From Salinicola lusitanus (GTDB lineage Bacteria > Pseudomonadota > Gammaproteobacteria > Pseudomonadales > Halomonadaceae): DNA of 64,000 nt. The stretch lies in assembly GCF_003206045.1 (NCBI RefSeq), contig NZ_PZJM01000009.1, positions 310,001-374,000 of the forward strand, read 5' to 3'. A program made the translations under genes and the position numbers. The stretch's first letter is position 1. Each line of letters starts with the position of its first letter. This document shows positions 35,304 through 44,050 of this stretch, piece after piece. The notes under the pieces are model-generated. The model saw only the letters and a program-made list of their open reading frames with translations, was not told where the DNA came from and made no database searches.

Positions 35304-37019
35304 ATGAGCGATTTCCTGCTGCCCGACATCGGCGAGGGTATCGTCGAGTGCGAAGTGGTGAAATGGCTGGTCAGCGAGGGCGATACCATCGCCGAGGACC
35401 AGCCCGTCGCCGAGGTGACCACCGACAAGGCGCTGGTGGAGATTCCCGCCCCCGAGGCCGGCCGCGTCACGCGGCTCTATGTCCGCGAAGGGGAGACGGC
35501 ACGGGTCCATGCGCCGCTGTTCGCCATCGAAAGCGTTGCCGATGGCGCCCGATCCGGCGCCGACACCCGGCCCCATCACGATGCTCGGCCATCCCAGCCG
35601 GCTGCCGCCACTCCCGAGGACGAGAACCCACAACCGCCCGGGCCGGACGAAGGGGGGGCGAAACCGGCGAGATCGAAGGATTTCATCCTGCCCGACCTGG
35701 GCGAAGGCATCGTCGAATGCGAGGTGGTGGCCTGGCGCGTCGAGGAGGGCGACGAGATCGCCGAGGACCAGCCGGTCGTCGAGGTCAGCACCGACAAGGC
35801 GGTGATGGAGATCACCGCGCCGGAGGCGGGCCGGCTGGTGCGCCGGTACTGCCAGCTCGACGAGGTTGCCAAGGTGCACTCGCCGCTGTTCGCGTACATT
35901 CCGCAAGCCGGCGATGACGCCGCCCCGTCCGGTGACACCCCGGCGGCCACCGGCGCTGTTCCACGTGAAACGCACGCCGAGGCCGGGACGGCCGCGGCTC
36001 ATGCCGCCCAGAGCGGAGCCGGGTCGTCGTCAGCCGCTCGCTCGATGCGGGACGACAACGGCCGGCGGCGGATTCCCGCCAGCCCGGCGGTCCGCCGGCG
36101 GGTGCGCGAGCTCGGCGTGCGTCTCGAGGAAATTCCCGGTAGCGGCAAGGATGGCCGGGTGCTCAAGGAGGACGTGCTGGCGTTCCAGCAGCGCCGTGAC
36201 AGCGCCGCCGACACAGCGCAGCCCACGGCCGAGCGCGACGACCAGAATCAGACCCAGACCTGGAGCCAGAAAAAGGCCCAGAGCCAACCCCCGACCGCTG
36301 GCGAGACAGTGGTGGGGGATCGGGTCGAGCCGCTCAAGGGGATTCGTGCGGTGATGGCGCGGCGGATGAGCGAGGCCGCGGCGAGCATTCCCCACTTCGC
36401 CTACGGCGACGAGTTCGATGTCACCGAGCTGCTGGCGCTGCGGGAGCGCCTGAAAAACGATTTCGAGGCGCGCGGCGAGCGATTGACGCTGATGCCGCTG
36501 CTGATGAAGGCGCTGGCGCTGGCGGTGAGCGAGTTTCCGCTGCTCAACTGCCGCTTCGATGCCGCCGCCGAGGCGATCCACTATCAGGATGGCTGCCATA
36601 TCGGCATGGCGGTGGATAGCCAGAGCGGCCTGTTGGTGCCCAACGTCAAGCATGTGGAGGGGCTGAGCCTGCGCCAGGTGGCGGCCGAGGTCGAGCGCCT
36701 GACCCGCGCCGCGCGGGAGGGCCGGGTCGCGCCGGCGGATCTCAAGGGCGGTACCATCAGTATTTCCAACATCGGCGTGCTCGGCGGCACCTATGCCATG
36801 CCGATCATCAACGCGCCGGAGGTGGCGATCGTCGCCCTCGGCCGGGTGCAGCGGCTGCCGCGTTTCGATGCCGAGGGGCGGGTGGTGGCGCGTTCGATCA
36901 TGACCGTGACCTGGTCCGGCGATCACCGCGTGCTCGACGGCGGCACCATGGCGCGCTTCTGCAACCGCTGGAAGGGCTATCTCGAAGCACCGGAGAGCAT
37001 GCTCACCGAGCTGCGCTGA
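35304..37019 (+). CDS. bkdB: Branched-chain 2-oxoacid dehydrogenase E2 (two lipoyl domains)
   Basis: The 571-aa acyltransferase carries two lipoyl domains, each starting LLPDIGEGIVECEVVKW or ILPDLGEGIVECEVVAW, with lipoylated lysines in TTDKALVE and STDKAVME. They are joined by Ala/Pro-rich linkers. An E3-binding domain follows (RRIPASPAVRRRVRELGV), then the catalytic domain ending in the HRVLDGGTMARF active-site motif. Most bacterial BkdB proteins have one lipoyl domain, so the duplicated domain is noteworthy. No E3 (lpdV) gene follows, so a shared lipoamide dehydrogenase elsewhere must serve the complex. Confidence 0.93.
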   Translation: MSDFLLPDIGEGIVECEVVKWLVSEGDTIAEDQPVAEVTTDKALVEIPAPEAGRVTRLYVREGETARVHAPLFAIESVADGARSGADTRPHHDARPSQPAAATPEDENPQPPGPDEGGAKPARSKDFILPDLGEGIVECEVVAWRVEEGDEIAEDQPVVEVSTDKAVMEITAPEAGRLVRRYCQLDEVAKVHSPLFAYIPQAGDDAAPSGDTPAATGAVPRETHAEAGTAAAHAAQSGAGSSSAARSMRDDNGRRRIPASPAVRRRVRELGVRLEEIPGSGKDGRVLKEDVLAFQQRRDSAADTAQPTAERDDQNQTQTWSQKKAQSQPPTAGETVVGDRVEPLKGIRAVMARRMSEAAASIPHFAYGDEFDVTELLALRERLKNDFEARGERLTLMPLLMKALALAVSEFPLLNCRFDAAAEAIHYQDGCHIGMAVDSQSGLLVPNVKHVEGLSLRQVAAEVERLTRAAREGRVAPADLKGGTISISNIGVLGGTYAMPIINAPEVAIVALGRVQRLPRFDAEGRVVARSIMTVTWSGDHRVLDGGTMARFCNRWKGYLEAPESMLTELR

Positions 37020-37028
37020 GGCGACCCC

Positions 37029-38858
37029 ATGAGCCTCGAGCCGACGGGAATTCAGCAGTTCTATATCCCCGAGGAGCAGTCGGTCTACCTGCTCAGCCAG
37101 AGCCAGGCACGGCAACTGCGCGAGTGGATCGAGCGCTGCCGCCACCAGCTCGCCCAGGTCGGCTACCGGGAGGTGGAGCTGGTTGGCAAGGGCGCCTACG
37201 GGTTCGTCTTCGCGGGTATCGATGGCGCCGGCGCCAGCCACGTGTTCAAGTTCACGCGCCAGAACCTGCCCCAGGCGTTCCATGAGCGCCTGGAGGAGGA
37301 GGCGTTCATGCTCGAACAGGTGGATCATCCCCGCGTTCCCCGCCTGATCGCCTATCGCGCCCTGCGCCATCAGGCGATGCTGGTGATGCAGCGCGCCCCG
37401 GGCATCAACCTGGAGGAGTTTTCGCTGCGCCACGGCCGCCTGCCGCCGCGTCTGGTGATCAAGATCGCGGCGCAGCTGGCGGATATCCTGCGCACGCTGC
37501 GGCGCGAATCCGCCGAGGGACGTCTGGTGGTACACGGGGATATCAAACCCTCGAACCTGATGTTCGACGCGCGAACCGAGCAGATCGCGTTGATCGACTG
37601 GGGCTCGTCGGTCTTCGCCCAGCTCGATGCCGAGGGCCAGTTCCTGTCGCGCAACGTGATGGCGCTGATGTCCGACGATCTACAGCACACCAACGCCCGC
37701 ATGGGTGATGTCTACTATATCGGCGAGGAGCAGCTCGAGGGCGCGCTGTCGTCGCCGCGCTTCGACGAACAGGGCGTCGCCGCGACCCTCTATGCACTTG
37801 CCACCGCGCAGTCCAGCCGCTTCGGCCGCGAGACGATCCCGGCCACCTCGCTGGGGTTGCCGATCGAGTTCGCCCGGGTACTGGATGCGATGCTGAGCGA
37901 GGACCCCGGACTGCGGCGTCGGGCCGGCGACTATTTTCTCCAGCACATGCCGCGGATCGCCCGGACGATCATCCGTGAGCCACCGGAGTCACCGGAGATC
38001 CCGCTGGTCCCGGTATGGGTACGTTCGCTGGAGCAGGAGATCGAGACGGTGGTCTACAGCTCGCGCAAGGCTTTCCTGCGTGATGACCATCGTCAGGATG
38101 ACGCGCGCGACGATACCCTGAGCGCCATCAACGATATCCAGCTCGATCGCTACTACAAGCACTTCATGCAGGGCATGGGCGATCTCGAGAAGGCCTTCCT
38201 GGTCGCGGTGGGGCGGCTGGGCAAGTATCCGGTGGTGGGCGGACTGGCGGTGCGCTGGAGCGACGCCGGCGTCGAGTTCGACACGACGCTGAGCCTCAAC
38301 GAGCCGTCGCTCCGGACCGCCTTCGTCGCGGCGGTGAACAACATGGTCAATCTCGCCCGGGCGATCCGTCGCCGCGACGGGGTGTTCAAGGCTTGCCTGT
38401 TCAACGCCCGGCGCACCCTGCACGTCGACCGTGACGATGCCTCCCGGCCGTTCGTGCCCGACGCCGCTTGCGCGATCCTCTACGAGGTCAGCCCCACGCC
38501 GGAGCTGGAAGATGCCAGCCGCGAGCACTCCTACTTCGAGGATGGTCCGGATCCCGAGGAGTTCCTGCGCCTGCCGCCGGTGATGATCGAGGCGCTGTCG
38601 CGGCTCAATGCCATCCATCACACCGGCATGATCATCTTCGAGGCGTTGGCGACCCATCTGAAGATCCACAGCTACTACCGCCTGCTCGATCCGGCCCGCG
38701 AGGAGGAGTTCCGCGACTGTCTGGAGACGCTGCTGGCGGCGGTGCCGCAGATCGACGGCCTGGGGGTTTCCGGCTACATGAAGATGCCCTACAAGAACAC
38801 GCGACATTTCACGCATCGAGCGCGGCTTCCCGATAGCCCCGATAGCGCGAGAGGATGA
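37029..38858 (+). CDS. Hanks-type serine/threonine kinase-like protein coupled to bkd
   Basis: The 609-aa protein has a kinase domain within residues 45-310: glycine loop VGKGAYGFVFAG, lysine in HVFKFTR, catalytic loop VVHGDIKPSNLMFD and metal-binding LIDWGSS, a DWG variant of DFG. Residues 340-600 form a second, conserved-looking domain without a recognised family (LRDDHRQDD, DLEKAFLVAVGRLGKYPVVGGLAVRW). No transmembrane helix or PASTA repeat is seen, so it is cytosolic. It starts nine bases after bkdB with GAGG over the bkdB stop, so it is very likely co-transcribed. All main catalytic residues seem present, so it should be active. Target unknown; BCKDH is an obvious candidate. Confidence 0.75.
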   Translation: MSLEPTGIQQFYIPEEQSVYLLSQSQARQLREWIERCRHQLAQVGYREVELVGKGAYGFVFAGIDGAGASHVFKFTRQNLPQAFHERLEEEAFMLEQVDHPRVPRLIAYRALRHQAMLVMQRAPGINLEEFSLRHGRLPPRLVIKIAAQLADILRTLRRESAEGRLVVHGDIKPSNLMFDARTEQIALIDWGSSVFAQLDAEGQFLSRNVMALMSDDLQHTNARMGDVYYIGEEQLEGALSSPRFDEQGVAATLYALATAQSSRFGRETIPATSLGLPIEFARVLDAMLSEDPGLRRRAGDYFLQHMPRIARTIIREPPESPEIPLVPVWVRSLEQEIETVVYSSRKAFLRDDHRQDDARDDTLSAINDIQLDRYYKHFMQGMGDLEKAFLVAVGRLGKYPVVGGLAVRWSDAGVEFDTTLSLNEPSLRTAFVAAVNNMVNLARAIRRRDGVFKACLFNARRTLHVDRDDASRPFVPDAACAILYEVSPTPELEDASREHSYFEDGPDPEEFLRLPPVMIEALSRLNAIHHTGMIIFEALATHLKIHSYYRLLDPAREEEFRDCLETLLAAVPQIDGLGVSGYMKMPYKNTRHFTHRARLPDSPDSARG

Positions 38859-39072
38859 GTCGTCCGCCAGGCGGCTTGCATGGTGCATTCTGCGAAATCG
38901 TTGCGGTTTCGGGACGCTTTACACCGATTTTGGACGGTTACAGGGAGGAAAAAGGGAAGAAACGGGTTCGAGCCGTTATAATCCGCGCCGACAAGAGAAG
39001 CCTGTCCGCGTGCCTGGCGCCGTCACGGGGCGCTGCGGGTTTCCGACAACAGCATTACTCGATGGTGAATTC

Positions 39073-40419
39073 ATGGCCAAACAATCCCATACCCATGCGC
39101 AGTGGTCCTCCCGCACGGCCTTCGTCCTGGCGGCGACCGGTTCGGCCGTGGGGCTCGGCAACATCTGGAAGTTTCCCTACATGGTGGGCGACAGCGGCGG
39201 CGCCGTGTTCGTGCTCGTCTATCTGGTCTGCATCGCGCTGATCGGGCTGCCGATCCTGGTCTCCGAGTGGCTGCTGGGCCGGCGCGGACAGTCCAATCCG
39301 ATCAACACCATGCAGACGGTCAGCCGTGACGCGAAGAAATCGCCGGACTGGGTGCTGGTGGGGATCGCCGGCGTCCTTGGCTCGTTTCTGATCCTCTCGT
39401 TCTACAGCGTCGTCGGCGGCTGGTCGCTCAACTACACCTGGAGCACGCTGACCGGCGACCTCGGTCAGTCCAGCGGTGTCAGCGTGGGTGATTACTTCAC
39501 CACTCTGCTGGGCCAGCCGGGCACGCTGCTGTTCTGGCACACGCTGTTCATGCTGTTGACCTTCGGCATCGTCGCCGGTGGCGTCAAGGGTGGCCTGGAG
39601 CGTGCGGCCAAGTGGCTGATGCCGCTGCTGATCGTGGCGCTGGTCGTGCTGATCGGCTTCGGCATGTCCACCTCGGGCTTTGGTCAGGCGGCCGAGTTCA
39701 TGTTCTCCCCCGACTGGAGCAAGTTGAACGGCGGCGTCATTCTCGCGGCGCTGGGTCACGCCTTCTTCACCCTGTCGCTGGGGATGGGGATCATGATGGC
39801 CTACGGCTCCTACCTGGGGCAGGAGGTCGATCTGATCAAGACCGCGCGTACCGTGGTGATCCTGGATACGGTGATCGCGCTCGGCGCCGGCATGGCGATC
39901 TTCCCGGTGGTGTTCGCCAATGGCCTGGACCCGAGCGCCGGCCCGGGGCTGCTGTTCGTCACCCTGCCGCTGGCATTCATCGACATGCCCTGGGGGCTGG
40001 CGTTCGGCACGATCTTCTTCGCCCTGCTCACGGTGGCCGCGATCACCTCGGCGATCTCGCTGCTGGAGCCGGTCACCGAGTTCCTGGAGGAGCGCACGCC
40101 GCTGTCCCGCCTGGGTTCGGCGTTCGTCGCCGCCCTGGCAACCTGGACGCTGGGCATCGCGGCGCTGCTGGCGTTCAACCTCTGGTCCGGCTTCCAGCCG
40201 TTCGGCTTCAACGTCTTCGACCTGCTCGATGCCCTTACCAGCAAGCTGATGCTGCCGCTGACGGGGCTGGCTGCCATCGTCTTCACCGCCTGGTTCCTGG
40301 ATAGCGAAGACGTCAAGCGGGAGCTGGGGCTGGGGCCGAAAGGACGGGTCGTATGGCACTACGTATCACGCTATGTCGCACCGATCGGCGTGATCGTGGT
40401 GTTCTTCAACAGCCTGTAG
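39073..40419 (+). CDS. Sodium-dependent transporter of the NSS/SNF family
   Basis: The 448-residue protein has 11-12 helices and the NSS signature near the N-terminus: SSRTAFVLAATGSAVGLGNIWKFPYMVGDSGG, with the unwound TM1 segment. It imports amino acids or amines with Na+. ATG 39073 is favoured because the cytosolic segment is short and HAQWSSR precedes TM1 as in the family; a GTG at 39010 is also in frame. A TATAAT at 38977-38982 is a possible -10, without a good -35. Substrate is unknown. The gap from 38859 otherwise looks empty. Confidence 0.88.
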   Translation: MAKQSHTHAQWSSRTAFVLAATGSAVGLGNIWKFPYMVGDSGGAVFVLVYLVCIALIGLPILVSEWLLGRRGQSNPINTMQTVSRDAKKSPDWVLVGIAGVLGSFLILSFYSVVGGWSLNYTWSTLTGDLGQSSGVSVGDYFTTLLGQPGTLLFWHTLFMLLTFGIVAGGVKGGLERAAKWLMPLLIVALVVLIGFGMSTSGFGQAAEFMFSPDWSKLNGGVILAALGHAFFTLSLGMGIMMAYGSYLGQEVDLIKTARTVVILDTVIALGAGMAIFPVVFANGLDPSAGPGLLFVTLPLAFIDMPWGLAFGTIFFALLTVAAITSAISLLEPVTEFLEERTPLSRLGSAFVAALATWTLGIAALLAFNLWSGFQPFGFNVFDLLDALTSKLMLPLTGLAAIVFTAWFLDSEDVKRELGLGPKGRVVWHYVSRYVAPIGVIVVFFNSL

Positions 40420-40426
40420 TGAACCG

Positions 40427-40450
40427 CCGTCACGTCTCGGGGCGTGACGG
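40427..40450 (+). terminator. Hairpin after the NSS transporter
   Basis: CCGTCACG pairs with CGTGACGG around TCTCGGGG, seven bases after the stop, followed by GAATTT. The U-tract is poor, so it is a weak intrinsic terminator. Confidence 0.5.
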
Positions 40451-40486
40451 GAATTTCCGCGCCGGAGGGGATCCCGGCGAGGCAGG

Positions 40487-40518
40487 CAGTGGCCGTTGCC
40501 CTCGGGGGACGGCCACTG
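40487..40518. terminator. Second hairpin between convergent genes
   Basis: CAGTGGCCGT pairs perfectly with ACGGCCACTG around a 12-base loop. It sits between the transporter end and the end of the minus-strand small gene and may end transcripts from either side. Confidence 0.5.
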
Positions 40519-40551
40519 ATCGTTGGGTAGCTGTCTCCGACCGACTGGACG

Positions 40552-40740
40552 CTACTCGGGCAGCTCGGCGATCTCTTCCGCTAGCTGGCGCTTCTCCAGA
40601 CGCTGCTCGATGCCGCGCCGGGCCTTGAGGTATCGCACGGCTGCCTTGCGCTTGCGCTGCTCGTGCTCATTGACCTCCAACGTCATGAAAATATCGAAAA
40701 TTTCGCTCTTCAGGGTGTGAAGATGTTCGATGTCCTTCAT
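40552..40740 (-). CDS. Small charged protein, PA3496-like
   Basis: The 62-residue protein starts at ATG 40740 with AGGAG nine bases upstream. The N-terminal third (IEHLHTLKSEIFDIFMTLE) is amphipathic; the rest is highly charged and helical (AVRYLKARRGIEQRLEKRQLAEEIAELPE). The C-terminal half resembles PA3496-type small proteins that carry RRxIExxLExxRLxEEL. It is divergent from hexR. Function unknown; the family link is from pattern memory. Confidence 0.55.
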   Translation of the reverse strand: MKDIEHLHTLKSEIFDIFMTLEVNEHEQRKRKAAVRYLKARRGIEQRLEKRQLAEEIAELPE

Positions 40741-40956
40741 TGATCGAATCTCCTGGCATCCTCGGAACCGTCGGTTTTCGCCCGACATGCATACTATACT
40801 CAACTTTACAAGATAATGACGGTTCACTTTTTTCATGCTTCCAACGCGCCGTGTCGGCGTATTCCCGCCAGCCCGAGTCGGGCATACTAGGCCGCGAACT
40901 CCTGATCGAAATCCAGAGACACGAGACCGCTTGATGTCGCCATCCGAGGGCCAGCC

Positions 40957-41814
40957 ATGAGTCGTTCGCTGTTCGATGAATTGCGCGTTCACATGGATCG
41001 TCTGCGCCGTTCCGAGCAGAAGGTGGCGCGCTTCGTGCTGCGCAATCCGGAAGAGGTGATCCTGATGCGGATCACCGACCTGGCCAGCGAGGCGCAGGTC
41101 AGCGAGCCCACGGTAGTGCGCTTCTGTCGCGCCATGGGCATGGCCGGATTCCAGGAGTTCAAGCTGAAGCTGGCGCAGATGATGGCCAAGGGAAGCCAGT
41201 ACGCCCAGTTCACCATGAACGACGGCGATAGCGTGGCCGAGTTCTCCCATGGCATCTTCGACAGCACCATCGAGACCCTCGAACAGGTCCGCGATCGTCT
41301 CGACAATGAGGCGCTGGGCAAGGCAATCGCCGCGCTGGCAGTCGCCAACCGGGTCGAGTTCTACGGTTACGGCGCTTCGGGTATCGTCGCCGCCGATGCC
41401 CAGCACAAGTTCTTCCGTCTCCAGATCCAAACGTCGGCCTATGCCGATCCCCACATGCAGGCCATGTCCGCTGCCACCATGAAGGCGGGCGACGTGGTGG
41501 TGGCGATCTCCCAGACCGGCCGCACCCGGGCGCTGATCGCCAGCGCGAAGACGGCGGTCAAGGCCGGTGCTACCGTGATCGGCCTGTGCCCCAGCGATTC
41601 GCCACTGGCGCGCGAGGTGACCCTGACACTGCCGGTCGACGTGCAGGAGGACACCGAGGTCTACATCCCCATGACCTCGCGCATCGCCCACCTGTTGACC
41701 ATCGACGTGCTCGCCGTGGGCGTGGCCAAGAATCGTGGTCCGCAGATCAGCGATCAGCTCAAGGCGATCAAGCGCAGCCTGGGATCGCTGAGGGTTTCCA
41801 ACAGCGTCTCCTGA
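40957..41814 (+). CDS. hexR: HexR/RpiR-family transcriptional regulator
   Basis: The 285-aa protein has an N-terminal helix-turn-helix (ITDLASEAQVSEPTVVRFCRAMGMAGFQEFK, residues 41-71) and a C-terminal SIS sugar-phosphate domain (VEFYGYGASGIVAADAQHKFFRL, VVVAISQTGRTRALI). HexR represses glucose catabolic genes (zwf, edd) and senses KDPG. Overall pattern matches HexR well, although other RpiR regulators look alike and no glucose gene is next to it. A weak hairpin with a T-run lies after it. Confidence 0.85.
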   Translation: MSRSLFDELRVHMDRLRRSEQKVARFVLRNPEEVILMRITDLASEAQVSEPTVVRFCRAMGMAGFQEFKLKLAQMMAKGSQYAQFTMNDGDSVAEFSHGIFDSTIETLEQVRDRLDNEALGKAIAALAVANRVEFYGYGASGIVAADAQHKFFRLQIQTSAYADPHMQAMSAATMKAGDVVVAISQTGRTRALIASAKTAVKAGATVIGLCPSDSPLAREVTLTLPVDVQEDTEVYIPMTSRIAHLLTIDVLAVGVAKNRGPQISDQLKAIKRSLGSLRVSNSVS

Positions 41815-41832
41815 GCCGCTCGCATTTCGGGG

Positions 41833-41858
41833 AACGTCGCTCGAGGTGGCGTTTTTTT
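41833..41858 (+). terminator. Intrinsic terminator after hexR
   Basis: AACGTCGC and GTGGCGTT pair with two mismatches around TCGAG, followed directly by seven T (41852-41858). The long T-run gives it credence although the stem is imperfect. Confidence 0.6.
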
Positions 41859-41870
41859 ACACCCTTTATA

Positions 41871-41886
41871 CTGTATATATAGACAG
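41871..41886. promoter_or_regulatory. LexA (SOS) box before imuA-imuB-dnaE2
   Basis: CTGTATATATAGACAG agrees with the gammaproteobacterial LexA consensus CTG-N10-CAG with an AT-rich centre. It lies about 125 bases before imuA and just after the hexR terminator, as expected for a damage-inducible mutasome operon. Confidence 0.85.
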
Positions 41887-42009
41887 TACCCGTGTTCTGA
41901 GTGACACTGATGGCAACGATTCAACTCTCCCGAGCACTGCCATGTCGTCACTCGCTTCCTGCTGTTTTCGATGGCTACCGCTGCCACCCCTCGCCACGGA
42001 GGCCGGCCG

Positions 42010-42621
42010 ATGAGCAGCCTGGAGACCCTGCTCGACAGCCGCCAGGTCTGGCGTGCCCAGACCGGTACTGCTAGCGACCACGGCGAGGCGATTGCCAGCG
42101 GGCACGCCGAGCTCGATGCGCTCCTGCCGGGCGGTGGCTGGCCACCGGCCGCGGTCAGCGAGCTGCTGTCGAGCGGCGCCGGCAACGGCGAGCTGGCCCT
42201 GCTGTGGCCCGTGCTCTCGCGGATGACACGGCAAGGCAGGCCGATCGTGCTGATTTCGCCACCGGGGGCACCCTACCCGGCCGCGTGGCGGCAGGCGGGT
42301 GTGGCGCTCGGGCAGTGCCACTGGCTCGAAGTGCAGGGTCGCGAGGCGTTATGGGCGGCGGAGCAGTGTCTGCGCGCCGGCTGCTGCGGGGCCGTCATGG
42401 CCTGGCTGCCGCAGGCCGATAGCCGTCTCATGCGCCGGTTGCAGGTGGCGGCGGCCAGCGGGAATACGCTGGCCTTCGTGCATCGTCCTTTGGTGAAAGT
42501 GGCCGAGGCCTCACCGGCGCCACTGCGGTTGCGGTTGCACCGGCACGCCGAGCTGGAAGTCCTCAAGTGTCGCGGCGGCTTGGTCTCCTCGCGTCGGATC
42601 GCCTTCGGCGGCGGGACGTGA
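42010..42621 (+). CDS. imuA: Translesion mutasome protein ImuA (SulA-like)
   Basis: The 203-aa protein has the ImuA-type RecA/SulA-like pattern: ASGHAELDALLPGGGWPPAAVSELL, GNGELALLWPVLSRM and LISPPGAPYPAAWRQAGV. It helps the ImuB-DnaE2 polymerase in damage-induced mutagenesis. ATG 42010 follows GGAGG at seven bases; an in-frame ATG at 41971 lacks an RBS. It is the first gene after the LexA box and is followed four bases later by imuB. Confidence 0.88.
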   Translation: MSSLETLLDSRQVWRAQTGTASDHGEAIASGHAELDALLPGGGWPPAAVSELLSSGAGNGELALLWPVLSRMTRQGRPIVLISPPGAPYPAAWRQAGVALGQCHWLEVQGREALWAAEQCLRAGCCGAVMAWLPQADSRLMRRLQVAAASGNTLAFVHRPLVKVAEASPAPLRLRLHRHAELEVLKCRGGLVSSRRIAFGGGT

Positions 42622-42625
42622 CCGC

Positions 42626-44050
42626 ATGCGTTGGGTCTGCCTGCTGTTCCCGCGTCTGGCGCTGGAGGGCGCGCTGCGTCGCCGCCCCGATCCCGGCGCT
42701 CCGTTCGCACTGATCGACGGGCCGCCACCGCGTCAATGCATCCGTGCTGCCAATCGCGCGGCCCGCGAGCGAGGCGTCAGGCCCGGACAGGCGCTGGGCT
42801 TCGCCGAAGCGCTCTGTGACAGCCTGGAAACCGCGCCGTTCGATGCCGAATCCGTCGAACGCTGGCGCCGACGTCTGGCCGCCTGGGCCTATGGCTTCAG
42901 CGCTCAGGTCAGCCTTCACTATCCCCATGCGCTGGTATTCGAAATCGCCAGCAGTCTCGATCTGCTCGGCCCCTGGCCACGGCTGGAGGCGCGTCTGCGC
43001 GCGGAACTCGGCGAGCTCGGCTTTTCGCATCGACTGGTGATCGCCCCCAATCCGGCGGCGGCGCGGGTGCTGGTCAATGTCCATGATGGCCTGGCGGTGG
43101 ACGAGAGCGGGCTGGAAGCGGCGTTGGCAGGCCTGCGTCTCGATCGGGCCGGGCTGGCGAGCCTCGATGCCGATCGTGACATCGTGCAGACCCTGACCCG
43201 CAGTGGCTTCCAGCGTCTGGGCGAGCTGTTCGCCCTGCCGCGCAGCGCCCTGGCCCGACGTTTCGGGGGCCGCCTGATGCGCCACCTGGGCGAACTGCGG
43301 GGAGAGTGGCCGCTGGCGCTGGATTACCACCGCCCGACGCCGCGGTTTTCCCGCACCTTCGCGTTCGATCAGCCAGTGCATGCCATTGCCGGCCTGGCCT
43401 TTCCGCTCAAGCGTCTGCTGCAGGAACTGAGCCTGTTTTTGATCGGCCAGGACGCCGGGGTCGAGCGATTCCGGGTCACGTTCGAACTGGAGGACGGCCC
43501 GCCGCAGACCGTCGAGATCGGTCTGTTGTCGGTACAGCGTGACCCCGAGACCCTGCTCGAGCTGACCCGAGCGCATCTGGAGCGTGTGCGCCTCGTCGGC
43601 CCGGTGATGGCCTTGACGCTCTTCGCACCTCGGCTCTCCGACTATGCCCCGACAAGACGCGAGTTGCTGGAGGGGCCGGCGCGCCAGGCCCAGGCCTGGG
43701 CGGCGCTGCACCAGCGGCTGGTGGCGCGATTGGGGGAGTCGGCACTCCGGCCGCTGGTCGAACATCGCGAGTATCGGCCGGAGAAGGCGGTGCTGAACGG
43801 ACTCGGGCCACGGGCGCGTGACGCCAGCGCCGGCCCGCCTCGTCCCGGCTGGCTAGTGCCTGCGCCGCAGCGCTGCGATGGCGACGTGGTGCAACTGCTG
43901 GCGGGGCCGGAGCGAATAGAAAGCGGCTGGTGGGACGGTGGCGACATTCGACGCGACTACTATCTGGCCCAGTGGGTGGATGGTCGCCACGCCTGGGTCT
44001 GGTGCGAGCCGGGACGGCAGGGCTGGTATCTGCACGGATGGTTCGGATGA
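42626..44050 (+). CDS. imuB: Y-family polymerase-like mutasome protein ImuB
   Basis: The 474-aa protein opens with [21 protein letters not shown], the ImuB version of the Y-polymerase palm, and contains the little-finger region later. The catalytic acidic triad of DinB is not apparent ([16 protein letters not shown] replaces the usual sequence), as known for ImuB, which serves as an adaptor between beta clamp, ImuA and DnaE2. The stop overlaps the dnaE2 start as ATGA. Confidence 0.9.
   Translation: MRWVCLLFPRLALEGALRRRPDPGAPFALIDGPPPRQCIRAANRAARERGVRPGQALGFAEALCDSLETAPFDAESVERWRRRLAAWAYGFSAQVSLHYPHALVFEIASSLDLLGPWPRLEARLRAELGELGFSHRLVIAPNPAAARVLVNVHDGLAVDESGLEAALAGLRLDRAGLASLDADRDIVQTLTRSGFQRLGELFALPRSALARRFGGRLMRHLGELRGEWPLALDYHRPTPRFSRTFAFDQPVHAIAGLAFPLKRLLQELSLFLIGQDAGVERFRVTFELEDGPPQTVEIGLLSVQRDPETLLELTRAHLERVRLVGPVMALTLFAPRLSDYAPTRRELLEGPARQAQAWAALHQRLVARLGESALRPLVEHREYRPEKAVLNGLGPRARDASAGPPRPGWLVPAPQRCDGDVVQLLAGPERIESGWWDGGDIRRDYYLAQWVDGRHAWVWCEPGRQGWYLHGWFG

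Noticed and set aside
43930-44046. Upstream extension of the dnaE2 frame into imuB
   Set aside because: The ATG at 44047 overlaps the imuB stop as ATGA, the standard coupled arrangement; the longer frame lies within imuB coding sequence.
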